This document shows, piece after piece, positions 45,036-53,837 of a stretch of 64,000 nucleotides of DNA. Source of the stretch: Lysinibacillus boronitolerans JCM 21713 = 10a = NBRC 103108 (lineage in GTDB: Bacteria; Bacillota; Bacilli; Bacillales_A; Planococcaceae). The position numbers were made by a program, and so were the translations under genes. Within the stretch, counting starts at the first letter, position 1. Each line of letters opens with the position of its first letter. The notes below the pieces were generated by a model. The model made no database searches, was not told the origin of the DNA, and saw only the letters and a list, made by a program, of their open reading frames with translations. Location of the stretch: assembly GCF_000772935.1 (NCBI RefSeq), contig NZ_JPVR01000080.1:124001-188000 (forward strand). Direction: 5' to 3'.

Positions 45036-45476
45036 TCACATTACCGCTGTGCGAACTGTGTAGAATTTCTTCGTGAATGTTACAGTTGTTCCTTCTTGCC
45101 ATTTTGATATAACTGTTAGCTGATCTGAAAAGCTATCCATAATCGTGAAGCCCATACCTGAACGCTCCATCATACCTTTTGTTGTAAATAATGGCTCCAT
45201 TGCTCGACTAACATCTTCAATTCCTATCCCTTTATCCATGACAGATACTGTCACAATATCATCCTCACGTTTAGCATGAACTGTCACAATACCCTTACCA
45301 TCTTCTTCATAGCCATGAATAATAGCATTGGAAACCGCTTCTGAGACAACTGTTTTAAATTCTGATAGCTCATCAATAGTTGGGTCTAATTGTGCAATAA
45401 AGCCTGTAACAGCAACACGCGCTAAAGCTTCATTTTCACTAAGTGCCAAAAAAGTTAATGTCATTTCGTTATCCAT
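45036..45476 (-). CDS. spoIIAB: Anti-sigma-F factor / serine kinase SpoIIAB
   Basis: A 146-residue GHKL kinase. The N box is TVVSEAVSNAIIHGY; the D-x-G-x-G box is VMDKGIGIEDV; the G2 region is RSGMGFTIMDSF. It binds SigF and phosphorylates SpoIIAA. The ATG overlaps the spoIIAA end by 8 bases and follows AGGGGG. Confidence 0.96.
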   Translation of the reverse strand: MDNEMTLTFLALSENEALARVAVTGFIAQLDPTIDELSEFKTVVSEAVSNAIIHGYEEDGKGIVTVHAKREDDIVTVSVMDKGIGIEDVSRAMEPLFTTKGMMERSGMGFTIMDSFSDQLTVISKWQEGTTVTFTKKFYTVRTAVM

Positions 45477-45822
45477 TTACAATCCCCCTAACGCGATCAA
45501 TCGCTTGTTCCTCTGTTGCATCCATCATCCACGGTCCTAACCCTGAAAATTGAAATACTTTTCGCATTGTTGGCGATGGATTCAATAATATAGTTCGCCC
45601 AGCAACTGCCTCTAGCTCTCGCATACGACCAAGCACTAAACCAACTCCTGAACTATCCATAAAAGATAGTCCTTCCAAGTTCCAAATGATGGTCGTCACA
45701 GTGCCTTGAAAAATTGCTGCAGAAATTTTCGCTCGAATTTGTTCCACTGCATGATGATCGAGCTCCCCAAACAAACGTATAACGACTGTCTCTCTTGTGA
45801 CCATTTCTAATTGATAATGCAT
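45469..45822 (-). CDS. spoIIAA: Anti-sigma-F factor antagonist SpoIIAA
   Basis: A 117-residue STAS protein, the exact length of the B. subtilis one. The phosphorylation site is in MDSSGVGLVLGR (Ser57/Ser58). Dephosphorylated protein frees SigF from SpoIIAB. ATG 45822 was chosen because AGGAGG lies 8 bases upstream; the frame continues to 45858. It is the first gene of the operon; dacF, which precedes it in B. subtilis, is missing. Confidence 0.95.
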   Translation of the reverse strand: MHYQLEMVTRETVVIRLFGELDHHAVEQIRAKISAAIFQGTVTTIIWNLEGLSFMDSSGVGLVLGRMRELEAVAGRTILLNPSPTMRKVFQFSGLGPWMMDATEEQAIDRVRGIVNG

Positions 45823-46015
45823 GAACATCGCCTCCTCCTCGTGCAATTCCACATTCATTAGGGTGAATCCTTGTGGCTGACAGAACTAGTGCAAAGTCTT
45901 CCGAAATAGTGTCTAATCGACATACTTATAGCTTTTTAGGTTAAGTGCAGTATGGGATAAATCAACAATTTCTAAACGCCATATTTCTCTAAATTTTGGT
46001 GATTGATGGAACACA

Positions 46016-46052
46016 AAAAAGCGAGAGCCCTCTTGAAGTGAGGGCTCTCGCT
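46016..46052 (-). terminator. Terminator of the deoB-pdp operon
   Basis: A 13-bp GC-rich stem AGCGAGAGCCCTC/GAGGGCTCTCGCT is followed on the minus strand by TTTTTTG. Confidence 0.88.
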
Positions 46053-46060
46053 AATAATCT

Positions 46061-47311
46061 TTAGGCAATTGTATAAGCTTGCTGAATTTTATTAATTGTC
46101 TCTTCGTCAATCGGCTGATTTGAATACAAATAAGCAATCGTATCGCCATTAGTGACATGATCACCTTTTTTGGCGATTAGCTGAATACCTGCATCATAAT
46201 CTAGCTTTGATTCTTTCGTTAAACGTCCAGCGCCTAGACTAACACTTGCTTCACCAACTAATAAAGCATTTATAGTTTCCACAGTGCCTTCTGAAACCGC
46301 TGTCACTGCTACTTTATGAGCTGTGTCATTTTGAACAATATCAGAGACTACTCCGCCTTGCGCCACAATAAACTCCTCGAATTTTGCAGCGGCAGAGCCA
46401 TCTGCTAGCACTCCCTTAACCGCAGCTGTCGCTTCCGCTTCATTCACACCAGCCGCAATTTGGTACATCAAGGAAGCGATGACAACACATTCATCAACTA
46501 AATCTTCATGCGTTTCTTCCAAACGTCCACTTAATAGGGCATAAGCCTCTACTACCTCAAGCTTATTACCAATCATTTTCCCTAATGGATTATCCATATC
46601 ACTAATATGTGCGATGACTTTACGGCCAAGTTTTTCACCAATGGCCGTCATTGTATCTGCTAAACGCTGTGCTTCTTCCTGCGTCTTCATAAACGCACCA
46701 GAGCCACATTTTACATCCAATACAATACCATCGGCACCACTAGCAATTTTTTTACTCATAATCGATGCGGCGATTAGTGGAATAGAATCGACAGTACCTG
46801 TCACATCACGCAATGCATATAATTTTTTGTCGGCGGGTACAAGATTACCTGTTTGTCCAGCAACTGCAATTTTATGCTGATTGACATTATCAATGAATTC
46901 CTGGGATGAAAGCTCTGTTTTAAAGCCCTGAATGGATTCAAGTTTATCAATTGTTCCCCCAGTAATCCCTAAGCCTTTACCACTAAATTTCGCAACAGGA
47001 ATTCCGAGAGCAGCAATAATTGGCGTAACAACAAGCGTGACCTTGTCACCAACTCCCCCTGTTGAGTGTTTATCAATTTTAAAGCCTTCAATAGATGTTA
47101 AATCAATAACATCGCCTGATTCGATCATTGCCTTTGTTAAATAAAATGTCTCATCATCTGACATACCTAGTAAACGTATCGCCATTAATAAAGAGCTTGC
47201 TTGATAATCTGGGATTGAGCCTGTCGTATAGCCTTCAACAAAATACTGAATTTCAGCTTGAGAAAGCTCTAATCCTTGTTTTTTCTTTTCAAACAATTGA
47301 ACCATATTCAT
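46061..47311 (-). CDS. pdp: Pyrimidine-nucleoside phosphorylase
   Basis: A 416-residue enzyme splitting uridine, thymidine or deoxyuridine with phosphate. KHSTGGVGDK binds phosphate, SGKGLGITGGTIDKLES is a family signature, and the C-terminal domain is complete, although the protein is some 15 residues shorter than B. subtilis Pdp (433). GGGGG precedes the ATG. It forms an operon with deoB, so the pentose 1-phosphate released feeds directly into the mutase. Confidence 0.93.
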   Translation of the reverse strand: MNMVQLFEKKKQGLELSQAEIQYFVEGYTTGSIPDYQASSLLMAIRLLGMSDDETFYLTKAMIESGDVIDLTSIEGFKIDKHSTGGVGDKVTLVVTPIIAALGIPVAKFSGKGLGITGGTIDKLESIQGFKTELSSQEFIDNVNQHKIAVAGQTGNLVPADKKLYALRDVTGTVDSIPLIAASIMSKKIASGADGIVLDVKCGSGAFMKTQEEAQRLADTMTAIGEKLGRKVIAHISDMDNPLGKMIGNKLEVVEAYALLSGRLEETHEDLVDECVVIASLMYQIAAGVNEAEATAAVKGVLADGSAAAKFEEFIVAQGGVVSDIVQNDTAHKVAVTAVSEGTVETINALLVGEASVSLGAGRLTKESKLDYDAGIQLIAKKGDHVTNGDTIAYLYSNQPIDEETINKIQQAYTIA

Positions 47312-47325
47312 ACAAAAAAACCCCC

Positions 47326-48507
47326 TTATTTCAAATCATGTAAGAAACTTTTACCGAATGGTGGTGCTTCTACATGAAAGTTTTCTGCAACCGTTGCTGC
47401 AATATCAGCAAAAGTTTCACGTAGCGGAAGTTCTGCCCCACCTTTGAAACGTGGTGAATAGACAATTAGTGGTACATATTCACGTGTATGATCTGTCCCT
47501 GGGAAGGTTGGATCATTGCCATGATCTGCTGTAATAATTAATAAATCGTCCTCTGACATTGCCTCTAGAATTTCTGGTAGACGTGCATCAAATTCCTGTA
47601 ATGCCTGTCCATAGCCTAGTGGATCACGACGATGGCCGAAATTGGCGTCAAAGTCCACTAAATTTAAGAAGCTCAGACCGTGGAAGTCACGACGTACAAC
47701 TTCTGCAAATTGATCCATACCATCTCTATTATTTTTTGTACGTACAGAATCTGTCACACCTTCACCATTGAAAATATCCGAGATTTTTCCAATAGCAATG
47801 ACATCTAATCCCGCATCCTTCAAAACATTCATCGTTGTTCGACCAAATGGCTTTAACGCATAATCATGACGATTGGATGTACGAGTAAAGTTTCCAGGTG
47901 TCCCCACAAATGGTCGAGCGATGACGCGACCTACTAAATATTCAGGCTGTAATGTTAATTCACGAGCAATTTCGCAAATTTTATATAGCTCTTCTAGTGG
48001 GATGATTTCCTCATGAGCAGCAATTTGTAAAACAGGATCGGCTGATGTATAGACAATAATCGCACCTGTTTCCATATGCTCCTTCCCGAAGTCTTCAATT
48101 ACTTGGGTACCACTTGCTGGTTGATTGCATAGCACTTTACGACCTGTACGTTTCTCTAGCTCATCAATTAGCTCCGCTGGAAACCCATCTGGATACACTT
48201 TAAATGGTTTATCAATATTTAGTCCCATGATTTCCCAATGGCCTGTCATCGTATCTTTACCAACTGATGCTTCTTGCATTTTACCGTAGTATGCTTTTGG
48301 GTCAGTAGTTGCATGCATCCCATGCAATGGTTCAATATTCGCTAAACCAAATGACTCCATTACTGGCATTGTAAGCCCATTCATTTTTTCAGCGATATGT
48401 CCTAGTGTATGTGCGCCAACATCCCCAAAATTTGCAGCGTCTGGCGCTTCACCAATACCTACGGAATCCATGACAACAACATGGATTTTGTTAAATGGTT
48501 TATTCAT
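47326..48507 (-). CDS. deoB: Phosphopentomutase
   Basis: A 393-residue alkaline-phosphatase-fold enzyme interconverting (deoxy)ribose 1- and 5-phosphates. The first metal Asp is in [14 protein letters not shown]; the phosphorylated Thr is in [10 protein letters not shown]; the second metal set is [27 protein letters not shown] precedes the ATG. It is first of the deoB-pdp pair; the purine nucleoside phosphorylase gene usually next to it is not here. Confidence 0.96.
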   Translation of the reverse strand: MNKPFNKIHVVVMDSVGIGEAPDAANFGDVGAHTLGHIAEKMNGLTMPVMESFGLANIEPLHGMHATTDPKAYYGKMQEASVGKDTMTGHWEIMGLNIDKPFKVYPDGFPAELIDELEKRTGRKVLCNQPASGTQVIEDFGKEHMETGAIIVYTSADPVLQIAAHEEIIPLEELYKICEIARELTLQPEYLVGRVIARPFVGTPGNFTRTSNRHDYALKPFGRTTMNVLKDAGLDVIAIGKISDIFNGEGVTDSVRTKNNRDGMDQFAEVVRRDFHGLSFLNLVDFDANFGHRRDPLGYGQALQEFDARLPEILEAMSEDDLLIITADHGNDPTFPGTDHTREYVPLIVYSPRFKGGAELPLRETFADIAATVAENFHVEAPPFGKSFLHDLK

Positions 48508-48605
48508 AATGGTTGCCTCCTAATCTCATGACTCTATTTTACCAAAAAAATGCGAAAAATAAAGGTCAGACATCCGACTGAAATATAATTTTTTCCTATT
48601 AACTT

Positions 48606-49508
48606 TTAAGCACGTGGATGGAATTGCTTATAAACCTCAGATAATCTTGTTTTGCTAATATGTGTATAAATCTGCGTAGTAGATATATCTGCATGACCAA
48701 GCATCTCCTGTACCGCTCGTAAATCAGCTCCATTTTCAACCAAATGAGTGGCAAAGGAATGACGCAATGTATGTGGTGTTAATTCATGTTGGATGCCTGC
48801 CTTTAAGGCATGCTCCTTCATTAATTTCCAACAACCCTGCCTTGTTAAACGTTTCCCTCTTTGATTAATAAAAAACGCATCTGTTTTGGGGTACTTTCCC
48901 TGTAATTGACCCCGAGCACCATTTAAATAGGCATTTATTGCCGAAAGTGCGCTTTTGCCGAGTGGTATGATTCGCTCCTTGCCACCCTTCCCAAATACAC
49001 GTACAAAGCCCATAGTTAAATGAATATCAGCTAAATCCAGTGCAATAAGTTCACTGATGCGCATACCAGATCCATATAATAACTCTAGCATAGCAAGATC
49101 ACGTATACCTTGTGGCTTACTTCGATTCGGAGCTGTTAGTAAAGCTTCAATCTCTTCGATCGATAAGATATTAGGCAACTTTTGCTCAATTGTCGGCATT
49201 TCCAAATGGACTGTCGGATCGGTTTCTGCCCGCTTTTCTCGTAATAAAAATTGGTGGAAACTCCGAATAGATGAAATATGACGGGCAACGGTACGACTTG
49301 TCTTCCCCTGTGCCCGCAATTGCTCTAAATGGCGTAATATAGTTGTCCGTTCCACCACACTAAAATCAGACATACCTTCTACTTCCTTTAAAAAATGCAC
49401 ATAGCTTTCTAAATCTCGGCGATAGGATGCTAATGTATTAACAGATAACTGCCTTTCCACTTGAATAAAATGGATATAGTCCTCTACTGCATATTGAAAT
49501 TCATTCAT
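48606..49508 (-). CDS. xerD: Site-specific tyrosine recombinase XerD
   Basis: A 300-residue integrase-fold recombinase. The N-terminal SAM-like domain (DYIHFIQVERQLSVNTLASYRRDL) is followed by the catalytic domain with Arg in YGSGMRISELIAL, HTLRHSFATHL, LGHADISTTQIYTH and the Tyr nucleophile. With XerC/CodV it resolves chromosome dimers at dif. GAGGGGGCG precedes ATG 49508; a GTG one codon earlier is also open. Its position between deoB and fur is conserved. Confidence 0.95.
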   Translation of the reverse strand: MNEFQYAVEDYIHFIQVERQLSVNTLASYRRDLESYVHFLKEVEGMSDFSVVERTTILRHLEQLRAQGKTSRTVARHISSIRSFHQFLLREKRAETDPTVHLEMPTIEQKLPNILSIEEIEALLTAPNRSKPQGIRDLAMLELLYGSGMRISELIALDLADIHLTMGFVRVFGKGGKERIIPLGKSALSAINAYLNGARGQLQGKYPKTDAFFINQRGKRLTRQGCWKLMKEHALKAGIQHELTPHTLRHSFATHLVENGADLRAVQEMLGHADISTTQIYTHISKTRLSEVYKQFHPRA

Positions 49509-49630
49509 CACAACGCCCCCTCACTGTCAATTATTCTCTATTTTAGCATGGCCTTAAGAAATGTGCTAAAAGCCCCTCCATTCGACATAAACCACCAACT
49601 ATTATGGCGTTCTATACTCCAATAAAAAAA

Positions 49631-49680
49631 CAAAAAACTGTCCGATTCAATCTATACCAAAGATTAAAACAGACAGCTTT
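49631..49680 (-). terminator. fur terminator
   Basis: CTGTCTGTTTTAATCT and AGATTGAATCGGACAG pair with a few mismatches, followed by TTTTTTG on the minus strand. Confidence 0.75.
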
Positions 49681-49683
49681 TTG

Positions 49684-50148
49684 TTAATTTTCTTCATTCG
49701 ATTCGTCGTTTTTATCATGACAGCGCCAGCATATGCCGTGGAAAGTTAGTCGGTGATCTTTTATGATAAAGTTCCAACGTTTTTCAACAACGGCTTCCAC
49801 ATCTTCAAGCAAATCTTCTTGAATTTCATCAACAGCACCACATTCGATACAAACAAGATGATGGTGGAAATGGGCAGCTCCCTCTTGGCGTAAATCATAG
49901 CGCGATACGCCATCGCCAAAGTTGATTTTGTCGACAATTTTGAGCTCAGTTAATAATTCTAACGTTCTATAAACAGTCGCTAGACCAATCTCAGGTGCTT
50001 TTTCTTTTACTAAAAGATAAACATCTTCAGCACTTAAGTGATCCTCTTCGTGCTCAAGCAAAACAGCAACTGTTGCTTCTCGCTGCGGCGTCAGCTTGTA
50101 ACTAGCACTATGCAACTGTTTTTTTATACGATCAATTCGGCTCTCCAT
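49684..50148 (-). CDS. fur: Ferric uptake regulator Fur
   Basis: A 154-residue repressor. Winged helix at ~10-85 (LTPQREATVAVLLEHEEDHLSAEDVYLLVK, then GLATVYRTLELL); metal sites in AAHFHHHLVCIECG; structural zinc also from CWRCH near the C-terminus. It represses iron uptake genes when bound to Fe(II). GGGGGCG precedes the ATG. PerR and Zur have similar folds, but the xerD-fur-spoIIM-nudF order fits Fur. Confidence 0.93.
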   Translation of the reverse strand: MESRIDRIKKQLHSASYKLTPQREATVAVLLEHEEDHLSAEDVYLLVKEKAPEIGLATVYRTLELLTELKIVDKINFGDGVSRYDLRQEGAAHFHHHLVCIECGAVDEIQEDLLEDVEAVVEKRWNFIIKDHRLTFHGICWRCHDKNDESNEEN

Positions 50149-50270
50149 GTGACGCCCCCCTAAACTCTTTCCATTATACCAAAGGAGTAAATCCTATTAC
50201 AAGATAGTGAATAGATTTCTAACATGCTTCTACTTTTTTATCTGATCACAATTTTGGTCCATTCAATCCA

Positions 50271-50783
50271 TCATTTTAACACATAAGAAATAACAATAAA
50301 CTCAGCAACTATTATGATGAAAAATGAGATAAAATTCAACAAAATTGTCCGACCAGATACTTGTTTCCCGATTTTTCGCTTTGACCAAGCAGGTACAAGT
50401 AAATTGCATAGGACTAGCAACAATATACAATAGATAAGCTGAAATGGAAACCACCAAATCGTATAAAGCCAAAAAGCTTCAAGTTTTTGTAATAAAAAAA
50501 CCGAACTAAAGCCAAAAAAAGTGGCACGCATGGCTACAGTCACACGCACTAACACCTTTAAGACGCTATGAGTTGCTAGTAATAATATAAGACCTATGGA
50601 AATAGCAACAGGCAGTACTAAACGAAAAATGGATTGCCTGTCCCCATCTGCTAAACGAGGCTCTATAAATAATATAAAGGGTTCCGCTTTCGGTCCACCA
50701 ATAATATGAAAGAAAATAACGCCACAAACAAAACTTACTGCAATGATGGAAGCGTGATAAAAAATAGACACCGTACGAGACAT
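50271..50783 (-). CDS. Multi-pass membrane protein at the spoIIM position
   Basis: A 170-residue protein with five hydrophobic segments. In B. subtilis the gene between fur and nudF is spoIIM (214 aa), part of the engulfment DMP machine. GVIFF near the start, the segment order and the C-terminal helix agree loosely with SpoIIM, but I do not see its signature clearly and the protein is ~45 residues shorter. ATG 50783 has AAAAGGAG 7 bases upstream. Call it a positional candidate only. Confidence 0.5.
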   Translation of the reverse strand: MSRTVSIFYHASIIAVSFVCGVIFFHIIGGPKAEPFILFIEPRLADGDRQSIFRLVLPVAISIGLILLLATHSVLKVLVRVTVAMRATFFGFSSVFLLQKLEAFWLYTIWWFPFQLIYCILLLVLCNLLVPAWSKRKIGKQVSGRTILLNFISFFIIIVAEFIVISYVLK

Positions 50784-50836
50784 AAACATGCTCCTTTTCT
50801 ATCAAGGTTTGTACAGCTTATGCTCGTCCGTCTCTA

Positions 50837-51394
50837 TTATGCTAAAAGATTATTTTCTAAATTTGCAGCTAGCCATAGTACTGCAAATGCTGTTTTAGCA
50901 TCATATATACGTTGGTCAGCCACCATTACTTGTGCTTCTTCCAACGAAACTTCTAATAGTTCGACAAATTCATCCTCATCTAAATCTGCTTTATTATCTA
51001 TTGTATATAATCCCTTCGCCACAAACAAATGAATAACTTCATCCGCAAAGCCTGGTGATGTTGCAAATGTTTGTAAAAAAGTAAGTTGATGCGCGCCATA
51101 GCCTGTCTCTTCTTCTAATTCTCGGCGTGCTGTCACTACTGGCTCCTCACCTGGCTCAAGCTTTCCAGCCGGTATTTCAATAATAGAACGCTCCAGCGCT
51201 TTGCGATATTGTTCTACTAACACTAGTTTACCCTCGTCCGTAACAGCAATCACTGCTACGGCACCTGGATGCTTAATTATTTCACGTTTTGCAACCTGTC
51301 CATTTGGTAAAGTGACATCATCAATTTGTAATTTTATTATTCTTCCGTCATAGATCGGTGTCGTTTTCGTTGTTTTTTCCTCGAACTTTTTCAT
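50837..51394 (-). CDS. nudF: ADP-ribose pyrophosphatase (Nudix)
   Basis: A 185-residue Nudix hydrolase. The Nudix box GKLEPGEEPVVTARRELEEETGY is perfect, and Pro is found ~16 residues after it (TSPGFADE), typical of ADP-ribose hydrolases. It cleaves ADP-ribose to AMP and ribose 5-phosphate. ATG 51394 follows GAGG and gives the exact B. subtilis length; the open frame continues to 51595 over the promoter of the divergent yqkF. Confidence 0.94.
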   Translation of the reverse strand: MKKFEEKTTKTTPIYDGRIIKLQIDDVTLPNGQVAKREIIKHPGAVAVIAVTDEGKLVLVEQYRKALERSIIEIPAGKLEPGEEPVVTARRELEEETGYGAHQLTFLQTFATSPGFADEVIHLFVAKGLYTIDNKADLDEDEFVELLEVSLEEAQVMVADQRIYDAKTAFAVLWLAANLENNLLA

Positions 51395-51470
51395 TGACGA
51401 TAACCTCGCTTGTTCTTCAGATATGTTCATTGTACCATTACAAGTAGAGAAATCGAAGGAGGTCATTCGT

Positions 51471-52370
51471 ATGAAAAAAAGACAGCTTGGTACAAGTGAA
51501 TTGTTTATTTCAGAGATTAGTTTAGGAGGCATGTCTCTTTCGACAGATAAAACACAAGCAGCTACCATTGTCGATATGGCATTAGATGCTGGCATTAACT
51601 ATATAGATACAGCTGATTTATATGATTATGGTGCAAATGAAGAGATTATTGGCGCAACGTTAGGTAAGCGTCGTCATGATATCATCCTAGCAACAAAGGT
51701 AGGTAATCGGTGGGCAAAAGGGGTAGATGGCTGGCATTGGGATGCATCACCATCCTATATAAAAGAAGCTGTCCATGCTAGCTTACGACGTTTAGGAACG
51801 GACTATATTGATGTATACCAATTACACGGTGGCACAATCGAAGATAATTGGGATGGGATAATTGACACATTTGAAGGGCTTAAAAAAGAAGGGCTCATTC
51901 GTGAATACGGTATATCCTCAATTCGCCCTAATGTATTGCAGCAATTTTTACCTGCAAGCTCAGCTAAAAGCGTTATGATGCAATACAGTGCTCTCGATCG
52001 CCGCCCTGAAGAATGGTTTGATTTTATTGCGAATCAAGGTGCATCTGTTGTAACACGTGGCACAGTGGCAAAGGGCTTATTAACGAATAGCTGGCAACAA
52101 CGTCTACAACATGTTAATGGTTTTAACACCTATACTGCTGAGGAGTTAACAACAACGTTAACAGACCTAGCCTCACACTATGATGATTTGCATGCTTTGG
52201 CTATCGCTTTTAATCTGAAAGAGCCGACAATCGCTTCTACGGTCATTGGCGCAAGCTCACAACAACAACTAGCACAAACGCTTGCTTCCTACGAGAAAAT
52301 TAATTCAATAACAGATTTCAAGGTAGCTAATGAGCTAACAAAAAATGAGAACTATCAAGAACATCGATGA
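51471..52370 (+). CDS. yqkF: Aldo/keto reductase YqkF
   Basis: A 299-residue TIM-barrel NADPH oxidoreductase. Catalytic tetrad: Asp in YIDTADLYDYG, Tyr four residues on, Lys in ILATKVGNRW, His in DVYQLHGG. TVIGASSQQQL is the NADP phosphate-binding loop. In B. subtilis yqkF lies next to nudF as here. The physiological substrate is unknown. GGAGG precedes ATG 51471. It overlaps the downstream vanZ-like gene by 4 bases. Confidence 0.92.
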   Translation: MKKRQLGTSELFISEISLGGMSLSTDKTQAATIVDMALDAGINYIDTADLYDYGANEEIIGATLGKRRHDIILATKVGNRWAKGVDGWHWDASPSYIKEAVHASLRRLGTDYIDVYQLHGGTIEDNWDGIIDTFEGLKKEGLIREYGISSIRPNVLQQFLPASSAKSVMMQYSALDRRPEEWFDFIANQGASVVTRGTVAKGLLTNSWQQRLQHVNGFNTYTAEELTTTLTDLASHYDDLHALAIAFNLKEPTIASTVIGASSQQQLAQTLASYEKINSITDFKVANELTKNENYQEHR

Positions 52371-52846
52371 AAAAATGGCTAATTTTTATCATTTGTCTAG
52401 TTGTACTAGTAATTTCCTCTAGTATGACCTATGAACAACAGAGTATTCTACCAGAATTAGAAGATTTGCTTGCCAATAAACCTTTGGAAAAACAACTTTC
52501 TATTTTAAAAATTCCCTATTGGGGAACCATCGTTTCAGTGGAAGAACGAGGTTATTTTCCATTTGTAGAGTTTTTAATTCGTAAATTGACACACTTCATG
52601 GGATTTGGATGCATCGCACTTGGCCTTTACTTCGCCTGGGGAAAAAGACGTTTTGCAGCAGGTATTGCTATCGGTGGAACGGCTACAATCGCGGTGCTTG
52701 ATGAATTTCGTCAAAGCTTTACGCCAGGTCGTACAATGAGTGCCCAAGATGTGCTTGTCGACACAGCTGGAGCCATTGTTTTTGTTAGTCTCGTTGTTGC
52801 AGTAAGAAAAATACTCAAAAATAAAAGACAAAAGGCACAATTATAG
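52367..52846 (+). CDS. VanZ-like family membrane protein
   Basis: A 159-residue protein with four helices. KLTHFMGFGCIALGLYF and LDEFRQSFTPGRTMSAQDVLVDTAGAIV are the VanZ-like signatures. VanZ gives low-level teicoplanin resistance by an unknown route; most relatives have no known job. The ATG overlaps the yqkF stop (ATGA), so the two are co-translated. Confidence 0.85.
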   Translation: MKKWLIFIICLVVLVISSSMTYEQQSILPELEDLLANKPLEKQLSILKIPYWGTIVSVEERGYFPFVEFLIRKLTHFMGFGCIALGLYFAWGKRRFAAGIAIGGTATIAVLDEFRQSFTPGRTMSAQDVLVDTAGAIVFVSLVVAVRKILKNKRQKAQL

Positions 52847-52860
52847 CCTTTTGTCTTTTA
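52823..52860. terminator. Bidirectional terminator
   Basis: A perfect 14-bp stem AAAAGACAAAAGGC/GCCTTTTGTCTTTT with a 9-base loop lies between convergent genes. Confidence 0.85.
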
Positions 52861-52862
52861 TT

Positions 52863-53369
52863 TTAAAGTTGAAACCGCCAAAAATAGAGGGACTTCGTTA
52901 CTTTATACAAGTCAGCCCCTGCTTTTTCTAAAACTCGATGGGAAGCCATATTATCTGTTTCGGTATCTGCAATAACGTATTTTACATTTGGCTGATGAAG
53001 TAACCAGTTTTTAAGAGCTATGATTGATTCTGTCATATAGCCCTGCCCCATATAAGGAGGCAAAGTATAATACCCGATCACAACTTCCTCTTGCTCACTT
53101 GGTATTCCTTTTAGCATTATGCCACCAATAGCACAATTTTTTTCTTTTAATACAAGTAACCAATTTGTATGCCATAAATAGTTTTGCTCATCTTCCAATA
53201 CTTTGGAAAGTCTAAAATACAATGCTTGTTTAAGCTCGTTATCTAAACTCCCTTCACCTTTTCTTAAGAGCAACTCCTCCGCCATTTGTTCCTCATGCTC
53301 TATTAGTAAATTTAGATACTTAGCGTTTAAAGGAATTAATCTTATTCTTTCTGTCTGTAATTCTACCAT
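52863..53369 (-). CDS. GNAT acetyltransferase, RimJ/RimL type
   Basis: A 168-residue protein starting MVELQTERIRLIPL, with the acetyl-CoA loop PPYMGQGYMTESI and the conserved Asn-x-x-S region DNMASHRVLEKAGA. The substrate is unknown. It is not part of the conserved yqk order and was probably inserted between yqkF and yqkK. Confidence 0.8.
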   Translation of the reverse strand: MVELQTERIRLIPLNAKYLNLLIEHEEQMAEELLLRKGEGSLDNELKQALYFRLSKVLEDEQNYLWHTNWLLVLKEKNCAIGGIMLKGIPSEQEEVVIGYYTLPPYMGQGYMTESIIALKNWLLHQPNVKYVIADTETDNMASHRVLEKAGADLYKVTKSLYFWRFQL

Positions 53370-53398
53370 GTTGTTCTCCTAACATAATTTAATCGATA

Positions 53399-53485
53399 CT
53401 AAACTACAATTAGGTATATGTTATTGGCAGCGTCTCCCGTTCGTTTAAATTCAAAAACCTCTCCCTCTATATCGACCACAGCCAT
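53399..53485 (-). other. Possible 28-residue peptide or gene remnant
   Basis: Minus-strand ATG to TAG giving MAVVDIEGEVFEFKR...YLIVV, with in-frame protein-like codons continuing upstream into the yqkK terminator. There is no ribosome site. The composition looks like the end of a real protein, so a relic is more likely than a gene. Confidence 0.2.
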
Positions 53486-53504
53486 ATAAATTTTATGCTG
53501 TAAA

Positions 53505-53543
53505 ATACAAAACAGTGAACCCACTTATGTGAATTCACTGTTC
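53505..53543 (-). terminator. yqkK terminator
   Basis: AACAGTGAATTCAC and GTGGGTTCACTGTT pair around ATAA on the minus strand, followed by TTGTATTTT. Confidence 0.75.
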
Positions 53544-53547
53544 TCTC

Positions 53548-53814
53548 TTAATATTTTGTACCTTTATCGCCGTATTCGTTTAAAAGTTCTTCAAACGATT
53601 TGTTTTTTTCTCGTTGTTTACGTTCAAAAGCTAGTTTTGCCTGACGCTCTTCTTCTGCCGCCTGCTCTTTAGCAGTTAAATCTTGCTTCGCTGCTTTTAA
53701 TTTTGCTAGCACATCGCCACCTAGCTGATCTGCTAATGTGACGGCCTCTTGCTTAGGTAGACTAGCTGTTACGCTATTGTCAGTATGCTGTTGCTGTTTT
53801 CGTTTCTTTCCCAT
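53548..53814 (-). CDS. yqkK: YqkK-like small protein (DUF3886)
   Basis: An 88-residue, very charged protein. LADQLGGDVLAKLKAAKQDL is followed by a long Lys/Glu/Ala helix (AAEEERQAKLAFERKQREKNKSFEELL), a likely coiled coil, ending in GDKGTKY. In B. subtilis yqkK sits between spoIIM and nudF; here it has moved to the other side of yqkF. Function unknown. It follows the thiolase gene by 23 bases. Confidence 0.8.
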   Translation of the reverse strand: MGKKRKQQQHTDNSVTASLPKQEAVTLADQLGGDVLAKLKAAKQDLTAKEQAAEEERQAKLAFERKQREKNKSFEELLNEYGDKGTKY

Positions 53815-53837
53815 TTCTATTCACCTTCTTATTGACA

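Noticed and set aside
45859-45960. Possible sigma-H promoter before spoIIAA (AAGGATTC with GAAT boxes)
   Set aside because: The boxes with the right spacing would put the start point on top of the ribosome site, and the other pairing is too short, so I could not place it with confidence.
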